64,000 bases of DNA from Lumbricus rubellus (GCA_945859605.1 OX243825.1:32436992-32500991); one strand, 5' to 3'. Positions 22,661-34,536 are shown, counted from the stretch's first letter. Notes: a model not told the origin generated them from the letters alone. Numbers and translations are program-made.

Positions 22661-23170
22661 AGGCTATTATTTTTTCCGATTAAAATAATGATAACAAACC
22701 ACGAAGTGGGATGACGAATGAAAATTTTCAGACCAAAACAAGAAGCGGGATGATTTTTCTGATTTTTTTAGTGCAATAAATGTGATGATTGATGGAAATC
22801 TAGTTTCCAGGGATAATCTGAAACCGGTTTCAAGTTACCAGAGGGGGTAATGTTTAGGAGGGGTTAATTTGAAACCTTTACACCGGTGTAAAGGTTTAAG
22901 ATTACCCCTCCTAAACATTACCCCCTCTGCAAACTGTAATTTGCATCAATCATCACATTTATTGCACTAAAAATATCAGAAAAATCATCAGGCCCGGATT
23001 AACCACGGTGCTGATTGTGCTGCAGCACAGGGCCCCGCGTTTCGGTGGGGCCCCCAAAATGGAAAAGTAAAAAATAAATAAAGTGAAGATTCAGGAAAGA
23101 AACAGTGCAAATTGCAATGCATTATGCATAGCAAATTAGCAATCATAGCTATGACTAAATATATAACCAA

Positions 23171-23716
23171 ACTAGCTGTACCCGGCCACGCGTTGCTGTG
23201 GCAGAAAAGACCTTCCCCCTCCTCGCCCTTCCCCTCCCCCATCCTCTCCCCTACCCCTCCCGCTCCACCTCCCCTCCCTCTTCCTCTCCCCCTCCCATTC
23301 TCCCTCTTCCTCTCCCTCCCTCCCCTCCCTCTTTGTCCCTCTCCCTCACACCGTTCCTTCCCGACAGCGACATATGCGCTATCGCAATTTTTGGGCGACT
23401 TTTGGGCAACCCTGATCGAATCTTCCAGTAAGTTGGTCATCTCGCAACTTTTGGGCGACTTTACAACGTGATTCCGGGACAACGCGTTTCGGAAATCTGG
23501 CAACCCTGCGGCTTTGCTGAATTTACAAATGGCGGTTGAGCGAAATGCAAACTTCACTTTTTGTGGAAAATATTGCGTTTTTCGGATAAAAAGCAAAATG
23601 GACACTGTCCTATTGGAATGGAAGGTTTTGTTAAATTTTCAAAACAATATGTGCGTAACTTTTCGAGAACACGGGGAACAAACTATTGGAAAGTTTCATT
23701 TTTATTTATATAGATA
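23171..23716 (+). mobile_element. 'ACTAGCTGTACCCGG' repeat, copy
   Basis: Starts with the family head, continues with a C/T-only tract (about 23210-23345) and ends in 'TTTATTTATATAGATA'. A second copy follows immediately. Frames across it are artefacts. Confidence 0.6.
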
Positions 23717-24200
23717 ACTAGCTGTACCCAGCCACGCGTTGCTGTGGCAAAAAAGACTTCCCCCTCCCCTCCCCCTCCCCCTTCTCCTTCCCTTCCCCCT
23801 CCCCTCCCCTCCCCCCTCACCCTCCCCTTCCCCCTCCCCCCTCCCCCTCCCCCTCCCCCTCCGCGATGGCGACGCGGATCACGCCATAAAACGCTTGAGC
23901 AAGAAGGCCGTAATGAAATGCGAAGGCGGTAATGAAATGCGCTAAAGAAATTTACGGAACAAACATGCCCGAATTGGTATGCAAGGCTTATTGACGGGCG
24001 TAGGCTATGTGTTGAAAACGGCGGAATTTGCAAAGTTGCTTTTTTAGCTTAAAAGATTGCGCTTTTTCCCAAAAAGCATTCTGCAAACCCGGCCGTGTTG
24101 GAACTAAACGTTTTGGTGAAGTTTCGAAAGCAATCAATGAAAAAAGTTCGGAGATCTTTCATCAGGTGCCAAACGCGGTTAGATTTTTATATATATAGAT
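23717..24200 (+). mobile_element. 'ACTAGCTGTACCCGG' repeat, tandem copy
   Basis: Head ACTAGCTGTACCCAGCCACG, C/T-only tract (23757-23865), 3' end 'TTTTTATATATATAGAT'. Arranged head to tail with the preceding copy. Confidence 0.6.
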
Positions 24201-25071
24201 GTCATAGTAGGTCTATGATGACGTCACTTTGATGTATCCCTCTCAAACTGTACGAGTCACTTTTAACTTTTGTGGAAAAATGCGAGGGACTTTCGATCAT
24301 ATAGAGAAGAAGATCCAGGGTTACGTGGATAATCACCAATATAGGCTAAGGAAGCCGAACCATGCATGGACGGTGGACGGAGTTTATCAGGGGCTAAAGT
24401 AAGGGGAAGGGCTAAGCCCCTAAGAAGGTCCAGAGTCATATTTTTGCCACAAAAATGGTATCTTTTCCCCGGGCTTAGTCTCCTCCCAGAAGACCCTGGC
24501 ACAGACTCGAAAATATATGCGGGAATTTTTCCCCGAACCGAAACTTCAACCTCATAACTGAAAAAGTCACTTTTTGGCGGAGAAAATAGTATGGTGTTAT
24601 GAGATTTCAATCTGATGACCAAAAAAAATTGATTATCAGCTTTTTTGTGCCGATGATAAAAAATTTCGGCGCCGCTCGCTTTGGACTACGTTTCCACCCC
24701 AACCTAAGCCCAAGTTTTTACACCTCCTTTAAGAACGGAAACCAAACTCCGCCCATGATGTCAGTCGTGAGCTCGTGACAATTTTCCTATCTTCTTCGAG
24801 TTCTTCTTATGTGCTGTAGACCCCTAAAGCATAACAAATTATGTTTCGTATTATTGTATGTCTGCCTGGCTTCTTAAAATTGTATGGGGCCCCGTCATTC
24901 GATCAGCACAGGGCCCCCAAAACTGTAGATCCGGGCCTGAAAATCATCCTGGTTCTTGTTTGGTTTGAAAATTTTTATCCGTCATCCCACTTCGTCGTTT
25001 GCTATCAATATTTTCATCTGTAGGCTAACTAAAATACTATTCGCCGCTGAAATTTACATGGATAAATGGCT

Positions 25072-25312
25072 TCGAGGCTATTATTTTTCCACGCTCAAAA
25101 TATTGAAAACAAAAACAAACCACGAAGTGGGATGACGGATAAAAATTTTCAGACCAAAACAAGAAGAGGCATGAATTTTCTATTTTTTTAGTGCAATAAA
25201 AGCGATTGTTGATGCAAATCTAGTTTCCGGGGGGTAATCTAAAACCGGTGTCAAGTTACCGGGGGTAATGTGTAGGAGGGGGTAATTTGAAACCTTTACA
25301 CCGGTGTTGCAT
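25072..25312. mobile_element. Half PAL element abutting the ZNF-C remnant
   Basis: One arm of the palindromic family, ending exactly at its centre (TTTACACCGGTGT). It then runs directly into zinc-finger sequence, so it truncates the 3' side of ZNF-C. Confidence 0.6.
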
Positions 25313-25446
<134 letters not shown>

Positions 25447-25631
25447 CTATTAGCCTATAGGTTGAAAATAAAGACAATAACCTATAATAGCCTCAATTAT
25501 ACGTGACAGAAAAGAAAAAAATAATAAATAATTAAATAAATATAATATAAAATATATTCACGGACAAGCAAAGCCAACATAGGTTCGAAACCTCGACAAT
25601 AACCTATAATTACCTCGACAATAACCTATAA

Positions 25632-25865
25632 TTACCTCGACAATAACCTATAATTACCTCGACAATAACCGCTTCGTGCACGGTGTCCACGAACCCATAC
25701 GGTGTATTGAGTGGCGCTTTTCCCGAGAGCTTTGGCCGCTTTGTACATCGGCGGATACACGACGGTATCGCCCGTATCTTTATCTAAAATCTCTACACGT
25801 CTCGGGTTGTTTCTGATAAGTTTCAATCCATCGTATGATCTACTATCATCGTCATCGACTCTAGG
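25632..25865 (-). CDS. Short frame with NUMOD1-like motif inside the long-TIR element
   Basis: The frame reads RRVEILDKDTGDTVVYPPM followed by YKAAKALGKSATQYT. This resembles the 'v.d..tge...y.si.eAakaLgis...i' pattern of NUMOD1 / intron-nuclease repeat helix-turn-helix modules. No nuclease or transposase domain is adjacent, the 5' side dissolves into a minisatellite, and its 3' end lies in the TIR. It may be a fragment of a former transposase-associated DNA-binding protein. The assignment rests on pattern resemblance only. Confidence 0.3.
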   Translation of the reverse strand, partial: PRVDDDDSRSYDGLKLIRNNPRRVEILDKDTGDTVVYPPMYKAAKALGKSATQYTVWVRGHRARSGYCRGNYRLLSR

Positions 25866-25967
25866 TTTTACGTTTCACGTTTCACGTTCTATGTTTTACG
25901 TTTACGTTCTATGTTTTACGTTTCACGTTCTATGTTTTACGTTCTATGTTTTACGTTTACGTTAATC
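25863..25967. repeat. Minisatellite, TTTTACGTTTCACGTTCTATG type
   Basis: About five irregular copies of 'GTTTTACGTT(TCA)CGTTCTAT' within the core of the long-TIR element. Confidence 0.7.
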
Positions 25968-26563
25968 CTTTTTCAACGATTTTCTAAACACGTTCAGGAA
26001 CGACTTAAATCGGCGGTCGTCGATATCCAAGTCAAAGCTAGCCTACTTTCAACGCCGGCCTCTCCGCCTGCAAAAGAGACCTTTGCCCTTTCGTTTTTTT
26101 ATATGCTGTGGCTGCGGGCGTTACATTTAGAGACGGATGTTACCAATATTAAGGCCGCTCTCCCTGATGTTTCGCATTTCATATGCCGGGGCCGCAGGCA
26201 AAGCGTTAGGCCTACATCGGGAAAGTCTTGGTGTGCCACTAAATAGCCTACACGGATGTATCGCCTTATGAAACTTTGTAAACGCTCGCTGCAGTAAAGC
26301 GCCACTCAATACACCGTAGGCCTATGGGTTCGTGGACACCGTGCACGAAGCGGTTATTGTCGAGGCTATTATAGGTTATTGTCGAGGTTTCGAACCTATG
26401 TTGGCTTTGCTTGTCCCTGAATATATTTATATTATATTTATTTAATTATTTATTATTTATTTATTTTTTCTGTCACGTATATTTGAGGCTATTATAGGTT
26501 ATTGTCTTCATTTTGAACCTATACGCTAGTAGCCTTGCTTGTTCATCAATAGTCTTAAAACAA

Positions 26564-26989
26564 CTACTCACACAAATTGCATTTGTAAAGTTTTTCTCCA
26601 GTGTGGGTTCTTTTATGGGGTCGCAGGTCACTTCCATGTCCATATTCTTTGTTACAGATATTGCACTTGTAAGCTTTTTCTCCAGTGTGGATACTTGAGT
26701 GATCTTTTAGTTGCTGCCTGCGAATAAAGGCTTTGCGACATATATTGCAGGTATATGGTTTCTCTCCAGTGTGGGTCCTTCTGTGGCTATACAAACCAGC
26801 TCTATGTGTAAAGGTTTTACTGCATAGTTTGCACTTGTCGCACTCTTCCCCAGTGTGAATTCTGATGTGTTCTCGGAGAAAAATACTAGGTCTACCTGTA
26901 AAGTCCTTTTGACATAAATTGCACTCATGTAAATTTTTTCCACTTTGCAATCTTCGATGAGTTTTCATTGTAGATCTATTTTCAAACAA
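26564..26989 (-). pseudogene. ZNF-C: C2H2 zinc-finger pseudogene, upstream piece
   Basis: Four recognisable fingers plus the start of a fifth, paralogous to the first fingers of ZNF-A and ZNF-B (CNLCQKDF, CKLCSKTFTHRAGLYSHRR, and so on). Finger 1 has two extra residues (RPSIFLREH) and the following linker is damaged (TGEECDKC). The frame ends KLYKCNLCE then stop, the stop lying inside the TIR of the element at 25407-26568. The upstream in-frame remnant CNLWGKALFENRS is a decayed finger (second Cys lost). Confidence 0.8.
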
Positions 26990-27190
26990 AGCTTTACCCC
27001 ATAAATTGCACGTGTAGCATCAGGATCATTGTCCAGAATGAGTCATTGAGTGTAGGCCTATTGTTAAGTCGCAACTTTCTCCAAATGTGACTTTATAAAC
27101 TTCCCCTTCAAATGTTTGTCTTATCATCCTCACAATGGTGAAACTGAGTGAAGAAGCACAAAGGAAACAATAATTTACACCATGGCTCAG
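26990..27190 (-). repeat. 5' flank shared by the ZNF paralogues (copy C)
   Basis: Matches copies A and B: decayed finger, 'GTCCAGAATGAGTCATTGAG', 'CTCACAATGGTGAAACTGAG'. It gives the unfilled state of the hAT site found in copy B. Similarity stops near 27190. Confidence 0.65.
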
Positions 27191-27985
27191 TGTTTCAAGA
27201 ATGGGGACCAAAATCGTAGATCTTGGGCGGGAAAAAGGAAACAATTTTTGAAAGTTCGAAAAAATAGTGATCGGTCGTTGAGGGAAAAAGTACTTTTCAT
27301 CCGCCAAAAAAGTTGATGACTTTTTTTCAGTCATCCGGCAAATTTTTCGGGAAAATCATATCGCTTCATCCGCCAAAAAAAGTTGATGAAATTAATTAAA
27401 GCAATCTCACTGAAATCGTAGCTGGATTAATGAATAGTAATTGTTTTAAATAGAAGTGATTTTGATTAAAATAATTCCTGTCTAAACAGAAGCATGATTG
27501 ATGAAACGAATCTTAACCGAATTCTTCCCTTAGCGGAAGCTGGATCGATGAAAAAGATTCGGCAATCCTGGGCACGGCGGTCATAAATTCCGAAACACTG
27601 TTTTTCATATTGTATATAGGCCTAGTCCGTGTTTTCTGCTCCGTGTTTTACGCGTCTCGCCGTTTAAAATTTATAAATTCGATGAAAAATATTTGCTGAC
27701 GAAATAGAAGCGGGATTTAGCGCGTGAGGGTCGGTTAGGGCTCAGGTTAGGCGTCGTGAGGGTCGGTTAGGGTTATTTTAGGGTTAGTGCAGTCATTCTG
27801 CTGAAATAGAAGCTGGATTGATGAAAATGTTCTTGCCTAACTGGAGCTGGATTGACGAAAAAAGCTGCATGAAGGTATTTTTAGATCAGAAATAGAAGCT
27901 GGATTCATGAGTTCAACGGTTGAGAAATATGTATTACGGTGAAATAGAAGCTGGATTGCCGTTTATCCAGCTTCTATTTCACCAC
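27191..27985. repeat. Repeat arrays including the 'AAGCTGGATT' family
   Basis: 27270-27400 has an imperfect duplication of 'TCATCCGCCAAAAAAGTTGA'. From about 27390 the ATAGAAGCTGGATTGATGA family recurs, interrupted at 27715-27790 by two 'GGGTCGGTTAGGG' units, which also occur near 44760. No gene seen. Confidence 0.55.
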
Positions 27986-27989
27986 ACAT

Positions 27990-28255
27990 CACTTTTAAAG
28001 CCTTCTCAGGAGATAGCCTATCGATTTCTGTAATTTTATAATTTATGACCTGCAGACAACAATCATTGATTGCGAATGATTTGAATAAAACTCACGCCAA
28101 ATTCAACAATTCACAAATTTTATTTGTTTTAAATCTAAAATGGCTTCTACGAGAAAGAACCTACGAGAGCAGAAGGCAGATGTGAGATTGTATTGTCCTC
28201 TAGCGATTATTAAACCATGTTAAAAATTTATGATAATATTTAATTAGTTTGAAGT
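27990..28255. mobile_element. Dispersed repeat, homologous to 14395-14640
   Basis: Shared order of 'GACAGCAATC / GACAACAATC', 'AAAACTCAC.CCAAA', 'AAAATGGC', 'TCCTCTAGCGATTATTA'. Probably the body of the same LINE remnant. No frame. Confidence 0.5.
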
Positions 28256-29639
28256 CGTCTTTGCGTTAGGTTGGCATAAATTATTTTCATGTATGCCTAA
28301 CACATAAGCTTAATAGACTTCTTCGTAACCTCAATAACTGGCATTAGGGCCTATAGTCTAGATCAGGTCACATATAATATGGAAAGTGGTCTTGTTGCAA
28401 GTATGGAACGTATTAAGTAAGTAAGTAAGTAACAAGATAAGTAAGTAGGCCTATTATTATTATTATGATAACATGAATTTATCTATTACACGAGAAGTAT
28501 GGATATAGGCTAAGTAAACAAGTATCTTCATCGTTAGGCTACTTGCAAACGCACAGCCGGGCATAAAACAACAGTTCTGTATAATACATAGGATCAGTAA
28601 TAATTGATAAAACAATGTAGCATACAAAATAAATCACAAGTTGAATAATCACGAAAATCTTAGCGTCAAACGAGTCAAGTCAAATCAAATAATTTTACTG
28701 GTCCGTTTGTAACAGCAACAAGCACACCAAGTCAGAAACAAAAATTACACAATGCATCACAAGTAGCCTATCACCAAGTCACCCAGCCTACAGGCCTATA
28801 GCATTCTGGTGCTATATCCTTTTACAGAGAACGAAACACAGCGTCGCTTCTCTAGATTATAATTATGTAAGCGAGGTCCAAGGGATTATCCAGTTACTCG
28901 TTCTGACGGGAAAAGATCGTGGAGGACATGCTCGGGGTTACTCATGCGTCATGAGGATAGAATAGCAATCGTTTTCGTAATATCGAGTTCTCTACAACGC
29001 CCATAAAAGGTGCCCGACCTTGGATCGAGTGTTACCTCAGAATATAGGCCTAGGCCTACATGTAGGCCTAGATCAGGTGAGGTGTATCACTATCGACCAT
29101 TACCAGTAGCCTACTTGTACGTTGCTGCTGTAACAGCTCAAGTTCGTCGCACGCTCCATATCTTGCTTCATAGAGGCGGTTTCTGTCATCGACACGCTTT
29201 TGCTTAATCGCGTTCTCGCTTTCTCCTTTCTCGTTGGTAGACTATCCAACGAATCTGGATCGAGATTGGGTGCATACATGTCCAATATGATCCATCATAG
29301 GCCTACTCAGTTTACTCGTTGTAGGATTTGACGGAATCTATCGAGATGTGCACATTGTGCAGCTGCTGTACTATATAGTTCCATTCACAAAGACTGTGTC
29401 TCTGTTTATCATTGCGCTTCTAGTGTCGCAAAATTTTTCTCTCGAACTTTCACCCTCTTATTTCAAAAGAACTCTGGCGAACGGCAAACACTGCGATTGT
29501 TTAATGTCTCGCAGAACCTAATTTGAATATAATAAGCTGCAACATAATTATCAGTCATAGGCCTATAATATTTCAAAGTCTTATTTCGTCTTACACAAAA
29601 ACAAAATGGTTATAATTCTCATTTACGAGAGACCGACCC
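28256..29639. other. Intergenic, no gene recognised
   Basis: Unique-looking AT-rich sequence with many AGGCCTA motifs and a short (GTAA)n at about 28417-28445. Frames (for example plus 29010-29207) have no domain resemblance. Confidence 0.5.
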
Positions 29640-29880
29640 ACAAAAGCTGGGGCATAGGCTACTTTTTCTTTCTTCTCTTCCATCATTGACATGACGATGA
29701 GGCCTTTACGAAATTTCTCCAAACTTCTCTGCTCCTGATTGCTTCACCGATCTCAGCTATATAAGCTGGTGCCTTTCTCCTTCAGATCTTCCTTGATGTT
29801 ATCCATCCAAGTCCTCCTCTGTCTCCCCTACAGCTCTCGACAGACTTGAGCGAAGAGACATTGAGAAAAAGGCATCAGAA
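29640..29880 (-). mobile_element. LINE remnant, C-terminal RT tail
   Basis: The minus strand encodes RQRRTWMDNIKEDLKEKG followed by degenerate codons including VWRNF, the usual tail of several LINE polyproteins (GR.R.TW.DNI..). Several in-frame stops are present. Confidence 0.6.
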
Positions 29881-29917
29881 CCTAGGAGCATTGTTTGTAT
29901 GCACTTGAAAGGCTTCC

Positions 29918-30036
29918 TACTCAGGGGCGCTCCCAGTTACGGCCCAGGGTCTCTACGCACGACTTGAGATGGATTCGAACCTGCAACCTTCAGGCTTCAA
30001 GGCAATGAACTTACCCACTACGCCACCGCGCCCCAC
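29918..30036 (-). mobile_element. tRNA-derived SINE
   Basis: The minus strand starts GGGGCGCGGTGGCGTAGTGG, with an A box (plus 30014-30027) and a B box GGTTCGAATCC (plus 29971-29981) at tRNA-like spacing. It ends in 'CTGGGAGCGCCCCTGAGTAG', the same tail as the LINE remnants in this window, as expected for a SINE mobilised by that LINE. Confidence 0.75.
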
Positions 30037-30070
30037 ACTAAGGCTGTGACTGAGTCCACGGTTGTTTGCG

Positions 30071-30225
<155 letters not shown>

Positions 30226-30239
30226 GATATTTATAGAAA

Positions 30240-33200
30240 GTTGAGTCGTTTTAATTATTAATTTAGTCACCGATCATGCCTTTTTATCACATAAAATTTA
30301 TATGAAAATCTTACTTGAAATGCAATGCCGCGAAAGGTTTAGCATTACGAAGAAAATCGTAAATTTATTCAACTGATTAATTATTGTTCAGTGTTTTAAT
30401 TTAGTCGTTTGAATTGCACTTTGTTAATTTAGAAGAAGTCTTTAACGAATTATTATCGTAATAACCAAAGCATTTTCTACCAATATAAATAGTCAACACT
30501 GTGAAAGAATGATGGTCAACATGAAACTGTTTGTTGATGCTTCAGATGTTTTCAAAACTTGTCTGCACATTGTCTATTGGCTACGGATTCGCCTACTCCA
30601 GGACTTCCATGATTTTTCTAAGTCCCGCTCATTACATGGTCGATAGTATTATGTCCTTTGAAATGGCCACGATACACTGTGCAATGAAAAACATACAACT
30701 TTTGTCAGCAATGGCCATTTCTCTGCCGTTGTTCATTGGCATTATAACGGGTTGAAGAAGAATCGTTTAACAAACTGCATTAAAATAAAAATATTGTGTG
30801 CAATAAACAAATAAGCCTAGACTATGCATTTTCTATGTGGATTTTACACCAGAATTATGTCGAAAATCAAGCAGCTCTAATCTGATATTTAGTCATGACT
30901 GTCAATAGGCAAAAATATTTTTGCAATAACACAATTTGGCTGTCGATGCAAGCCCTTAGGCGTAAACAGACTAACGCTGGGCTCTTGTGTCGGTAGCATG
31001 CATGCAGCCACGCAGTCTAATATTGCAAGAAAGTGACGAGAATGCTGCCCGTTCAAACTATGTGAAAATCACCTTCGCTATCTCGCTCGCTTTGAGTCTA
31101 TTATTATAGGCTAAAGTTCTGAGGTTTAAACACATGTATGTTTGAACCTATATCGTGCTATCGTTTACAACTAGAGAGACCCTGTTTGCATCAGTTTTAG
31201 AAAGACTTCTTAATAATGTGTTCATTTTCACCTACCTGTTTGCTTTATTTCACTCACTTGCAGTGGTTAATGCTGATACCACCGAAAGTCCGATAAGCTT
31301 ACCATTATAGTGACTGCTGCGACGTTAAACGTTTCTGTAACTAAATAGGCTCAGACATTACTTATCAGGTTCACCAATTCGTTGTGAATCATCATTATCA
31401 CGAATATTTACACACACAGTGCCAGGCATTTACTAGGCTATGTGTTTTTCCGACATGAAGTAAGAGGTGGTTAGATGATGTAAGTGATTTCACGGTTTGC
31501 GACTCATAATATTCTGTTATTACGAAATCCGTAGATTTAATTCTGTGGATTAGCCTACCTCGTATTGCAGAAGACATGCACAACTGTTTGTTTCGTCGGT
31601 AGCCTAGAGCTGGCTGGCACTTGTCTCAAGCATCACGATTTTATTCTGCAAGGTAAGATGTGTTTTATCGAGGTTGAAACTGTGAATTGCGTGCGCTGTC
31701 GCTTCATTATAGACACAACTTGATTTTCTGATATGCTATAATAAAAAATTATTATTGACAGATTTGCCAAAGTGTAACACAATAAATACATTGAAACATT
31801 AATTATTATTATAACCACATATTTCAGCTTATAATTATATGATGATGCTGGTCACCTAAAAGCGAGTTTCTAGGGTAAATAAAAAAGTATTAAATAATGT
31901 AGATGTTTAAAATCACAGCATCAAATGGCATTCATATTTAGCCTACTGGTACTGTAACTGCTACAAATAATGGGTTCACATCTTACACAGAACAATTTGT
32001 AAAGAAGAAGCTATAAGCAGTATCATCAATAGGCCTAACTGGAGTTTCTATGGCTGACATACGGCATTACTGAAAGTCACAATCCATTTTGTTTTTTTCC
32101 ATTCATTTTACGTTTACTTGTTTATAACTACTTTATGATGTTAAAGCTACTGTAACAATGAACTGATAGTTTTTATGTGCTTCAAAAATCTACGTTACAG
32201 GAGTTCCTAGGTATTAGGCCTACTGCACAGTACCTGCCATGTATAGGCCTACCAGTGTTATGAAGCAGAAACTATGAATTTATTTTTAAGAGGAATTTAG
32301 GCTACCATGCAGAAACGTTCAGATTGCTATTACTGTATTGATAAAACAAAGGTGAAGGTCATATTCAGTTGAACTGTGTCTTAGTTCAGACAGACGATAA
32401 GAAGTGCTCAACAAATTTCATTTCACATGCAGACAGGTGAGATTATTTAATGATCATGATGCATTTTGAAGAGGGCTTCGTCAAGGTCAAACTTTGACAC
32501 ATACTTACGTTTGCTTTTCTCACGCAGAGAAACCTCTTACTTGATTGATGGAATCATAAAGTTTTGAATACGAAAAAAAAATCAGGATATGATTGGTAGC
32601 CTACCTGTTTGGTGGAGTACCAGCCTCTGAGCACTTTGCAGGCCTCAACAAGTTAGTCCTTGTGATTTATCTCCGAATAACTGAAAATCTTTCATTACCA
32701 CATCAAAAGAGTTTTTATGTTTACGGCAAAAATGCTCAGCTCAGGCACATAGGCTATCTAACAGAAATATATTGGATCCATTTTGGCTTCTCCTTCGGCC
32801 TCATTAAGATTATGTCCTAATCAAGCTGTTTCGAGCCTATATTAATTTTATGAAAGTTCATTTTTGTACTTTGAAGAATCACAACGTGTTTTATTTCATT
32901 CCAATTTTCAGATTATATTTAAACACTCTTAGGGTCCAGTTGCCCGAAACAGCACCGCAGTTTATGACAAAGTCAGCAAGTAGAATATGCAAATAAAATA
33001 CTGAACTAAAACCGTTCCGGTCGATATCACTTCACTGACCTATAATAATTAATTATAAGATAACGTTCAAGGCTGGTGTTCACTAGATGCGTGTCTTAGT
33101 TCAGACAGGAATTAACAAACATTAGACAAATGTTTATGTAACATGCAGCCAGTTAAATTCAGTTAAAGGTCATAAAGTATTTTGAAGAGGGTTTCGTGCA

Positions 33201-33780
33201 GGACGAACTGACAACTTTATAGTCTGCCCTTGTCACGCAGAGAACTTCTTCAGCTTTATTGATGGCATCATACATGTAAATTGATCCGTATGATAGAACT
33301 ACAGATGTTGCTGACTGTGTTGCATTTTGATCGAGTACCAGCATTTGAACCATTAGCAATTTTACAAGTTTCAACAGGTCGTGATTGTTCTCCAAACTTC
33401 TAAGATGCACTTGTGTTCGTGCAATCCTCGGTCCCTCATGTAGTCTTGATCGACACAGGTTTACATGTAGAAAATGCAGACTTGACACTCCTGTTGCATT
33501 TGCTTATCACGCATCAACTCTGTGAAAGCAACAATCTTTGTTTCTGCTTGTTGAAAATGTTTCACCTGCAAATAAATTCGTTGAATCATAAAACATTTGG
33601 AAATCGGAATATTTATAACTAATTTTAAAACCAAGCAAATAGAATAATTGGTATTATAGTTGACGATAACGATGCAAACTGAGCAAAGAGGCTATGGGCT
33701 ACGAGCGACATAAAAATATCATTAGGATGAAGTTCTACAAAGACAACGCATCCTAATTAGTTTCAAATAAAATAACTCAC
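30240..33780. other. Intergenic or 3' region with a diverged 0.7 kb duplication
   Basis: No clear gene. Segments about 32340-32790 and 33090-33545 are diverged copies in the same orientation ('GTTCAGACAG', 'CATTTTGAAGAGGG.TTCGT', 'CTCACGCAGAGAA', 'TTGATTGATGG.ATCATA'). The second copy has a good acceptor (minus TTTATTTGCAG at about 33567) and a 34-codon open stretch. These may be decayed exons or a non-coding transcript of the Ig locus. Confidence 0.4.
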
Positions 33781-33848
33781 CTATCTGTCTTCATCGGTCG
33801 GAATGTTTGTCGTTCGAAACTGCTCATGTAAACCGCGCATGGAAATCG
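33781..33848 (-). CDS. Possible last coding exon of the Ig gene (weak)
   Basis: Bordered by an acceptor (CAATTTACAG) and a strong donor (GTGAGTT). If joined to the phase-1 donor of the Ig exon at 34537-34800 it adds TISMRGLHEQFRTTNIPTD and EDR, then a stop that is the last codon of the exon. That would make the Ig protein secreted. A stop so close to a donor is unusual, and the exon may instead be untranslated or chance. Confidence 0.2.
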
Positions 33849-34536
33849 CTGTAAATTGAAACTGTTCTATGTTTCGATATAATATTGGCCTAAATCTAAT
33901 ACACGCTGTTGAAACGCAGGTGTTGTTGGTACTCGCTTATTTGAAATTTGAAATTAAGTCAATTATCTTTAAATATTCCTAAAACAGAACACCGGTTAAT
34001 TAGCATATTATGTAACAGATGAAAATCACTTAATCAAGAATGATGTGAAGTAAAATCAATCTCTGAAAGTCAAATTTAGGCTACTTAATAAGAAATTGAA
34101 AACTAATGTGAGAAAATAATATAACAGCTTAACACATTTCACTATAGTTAACTTGAACGTTCTGAATAAAAACTCTGACTGCGTACAGATACTGCATGCA
34201 CGATTATTTTTTGACAATGATGCCAATCTCTGCAACATATTTTAAAATCTTGTTTGTCCCCTATAATTGCAGCAAAACCTTAACATGAAGTCTTGAAAGA
34301 ACATTTGACCAATTATTGCAGATATTCACTTTTTTCCTTAAGAGAAACTGTTTATGTATTAATTAACGAGCTATCTGGACTTGTAATGAATAGTTTAAAA
34401 TTTTTAATGAAGTGATTCCATTTATTTGAAAAGATATTTAAAATCCTTGCCTCAGTTGCATCATTGTAGGCTATGTGCTTTAGGAATTCAGAAGGCGCAG
34501 ACTGAAATGAATCAGGAAATTTACAAAGACACTTAC

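Larger units (their letters stand above)
22989..24939. mobile_element. hAT-like element, 1951 bp, non-coding, itself a nest
   Basis: Termini CAGGCCCGGATTAACC and (inverted) CAGGCCCGGATCTACAG, with a perfect 8-bp target duplication AAAATCAT (22981-22988 and 24940-24947). Subterminal 'CAGCACAGGGCCCC' is repeated at both ends. No transposase frame is seen. Two ACTAGCTGTACCCGG-type repeats have inserted into it. Confidence 0.85.
22661..25071. mobile_element. Palindromic element (PAL copy 2), split by a hAT insertion
   Basis: The left arm and centre lie at 22661-22988 and the rest of the right arm resumes at 24940-25071 ('TTTTTATCCGTCATCCCACT', 'CGCCGCTGAA'). The gap is exactly the hAT element at 22989-24939, so the palindrome is older than the hAT. 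Confidence 0.7.

Noticed and set aside
29960..30036. Possible genuine tRNA gene
   Set aside because: The tRNA-like head runs directly into a LINE-type tail, as expected for a SINE.
30531..30755. 74-codon plus frame with hydrophobic segments
   Set aside because: No homologue recognised and no splice signals that fit; probably chance.
31633..31818. Hydrophobic minus frame as the missing transmembrane exon of the Ig gene
   Set aside because: It reflects AT-rich ATT/ATA runs; no phase-1 splice borders and no basic stop-transfer in the expected place.
33159..33488. 109-codon minus frame
   Set aside because: No ATG, preceded by stops, and the frame is not kept in the diverged duplicate at 32340-32790.
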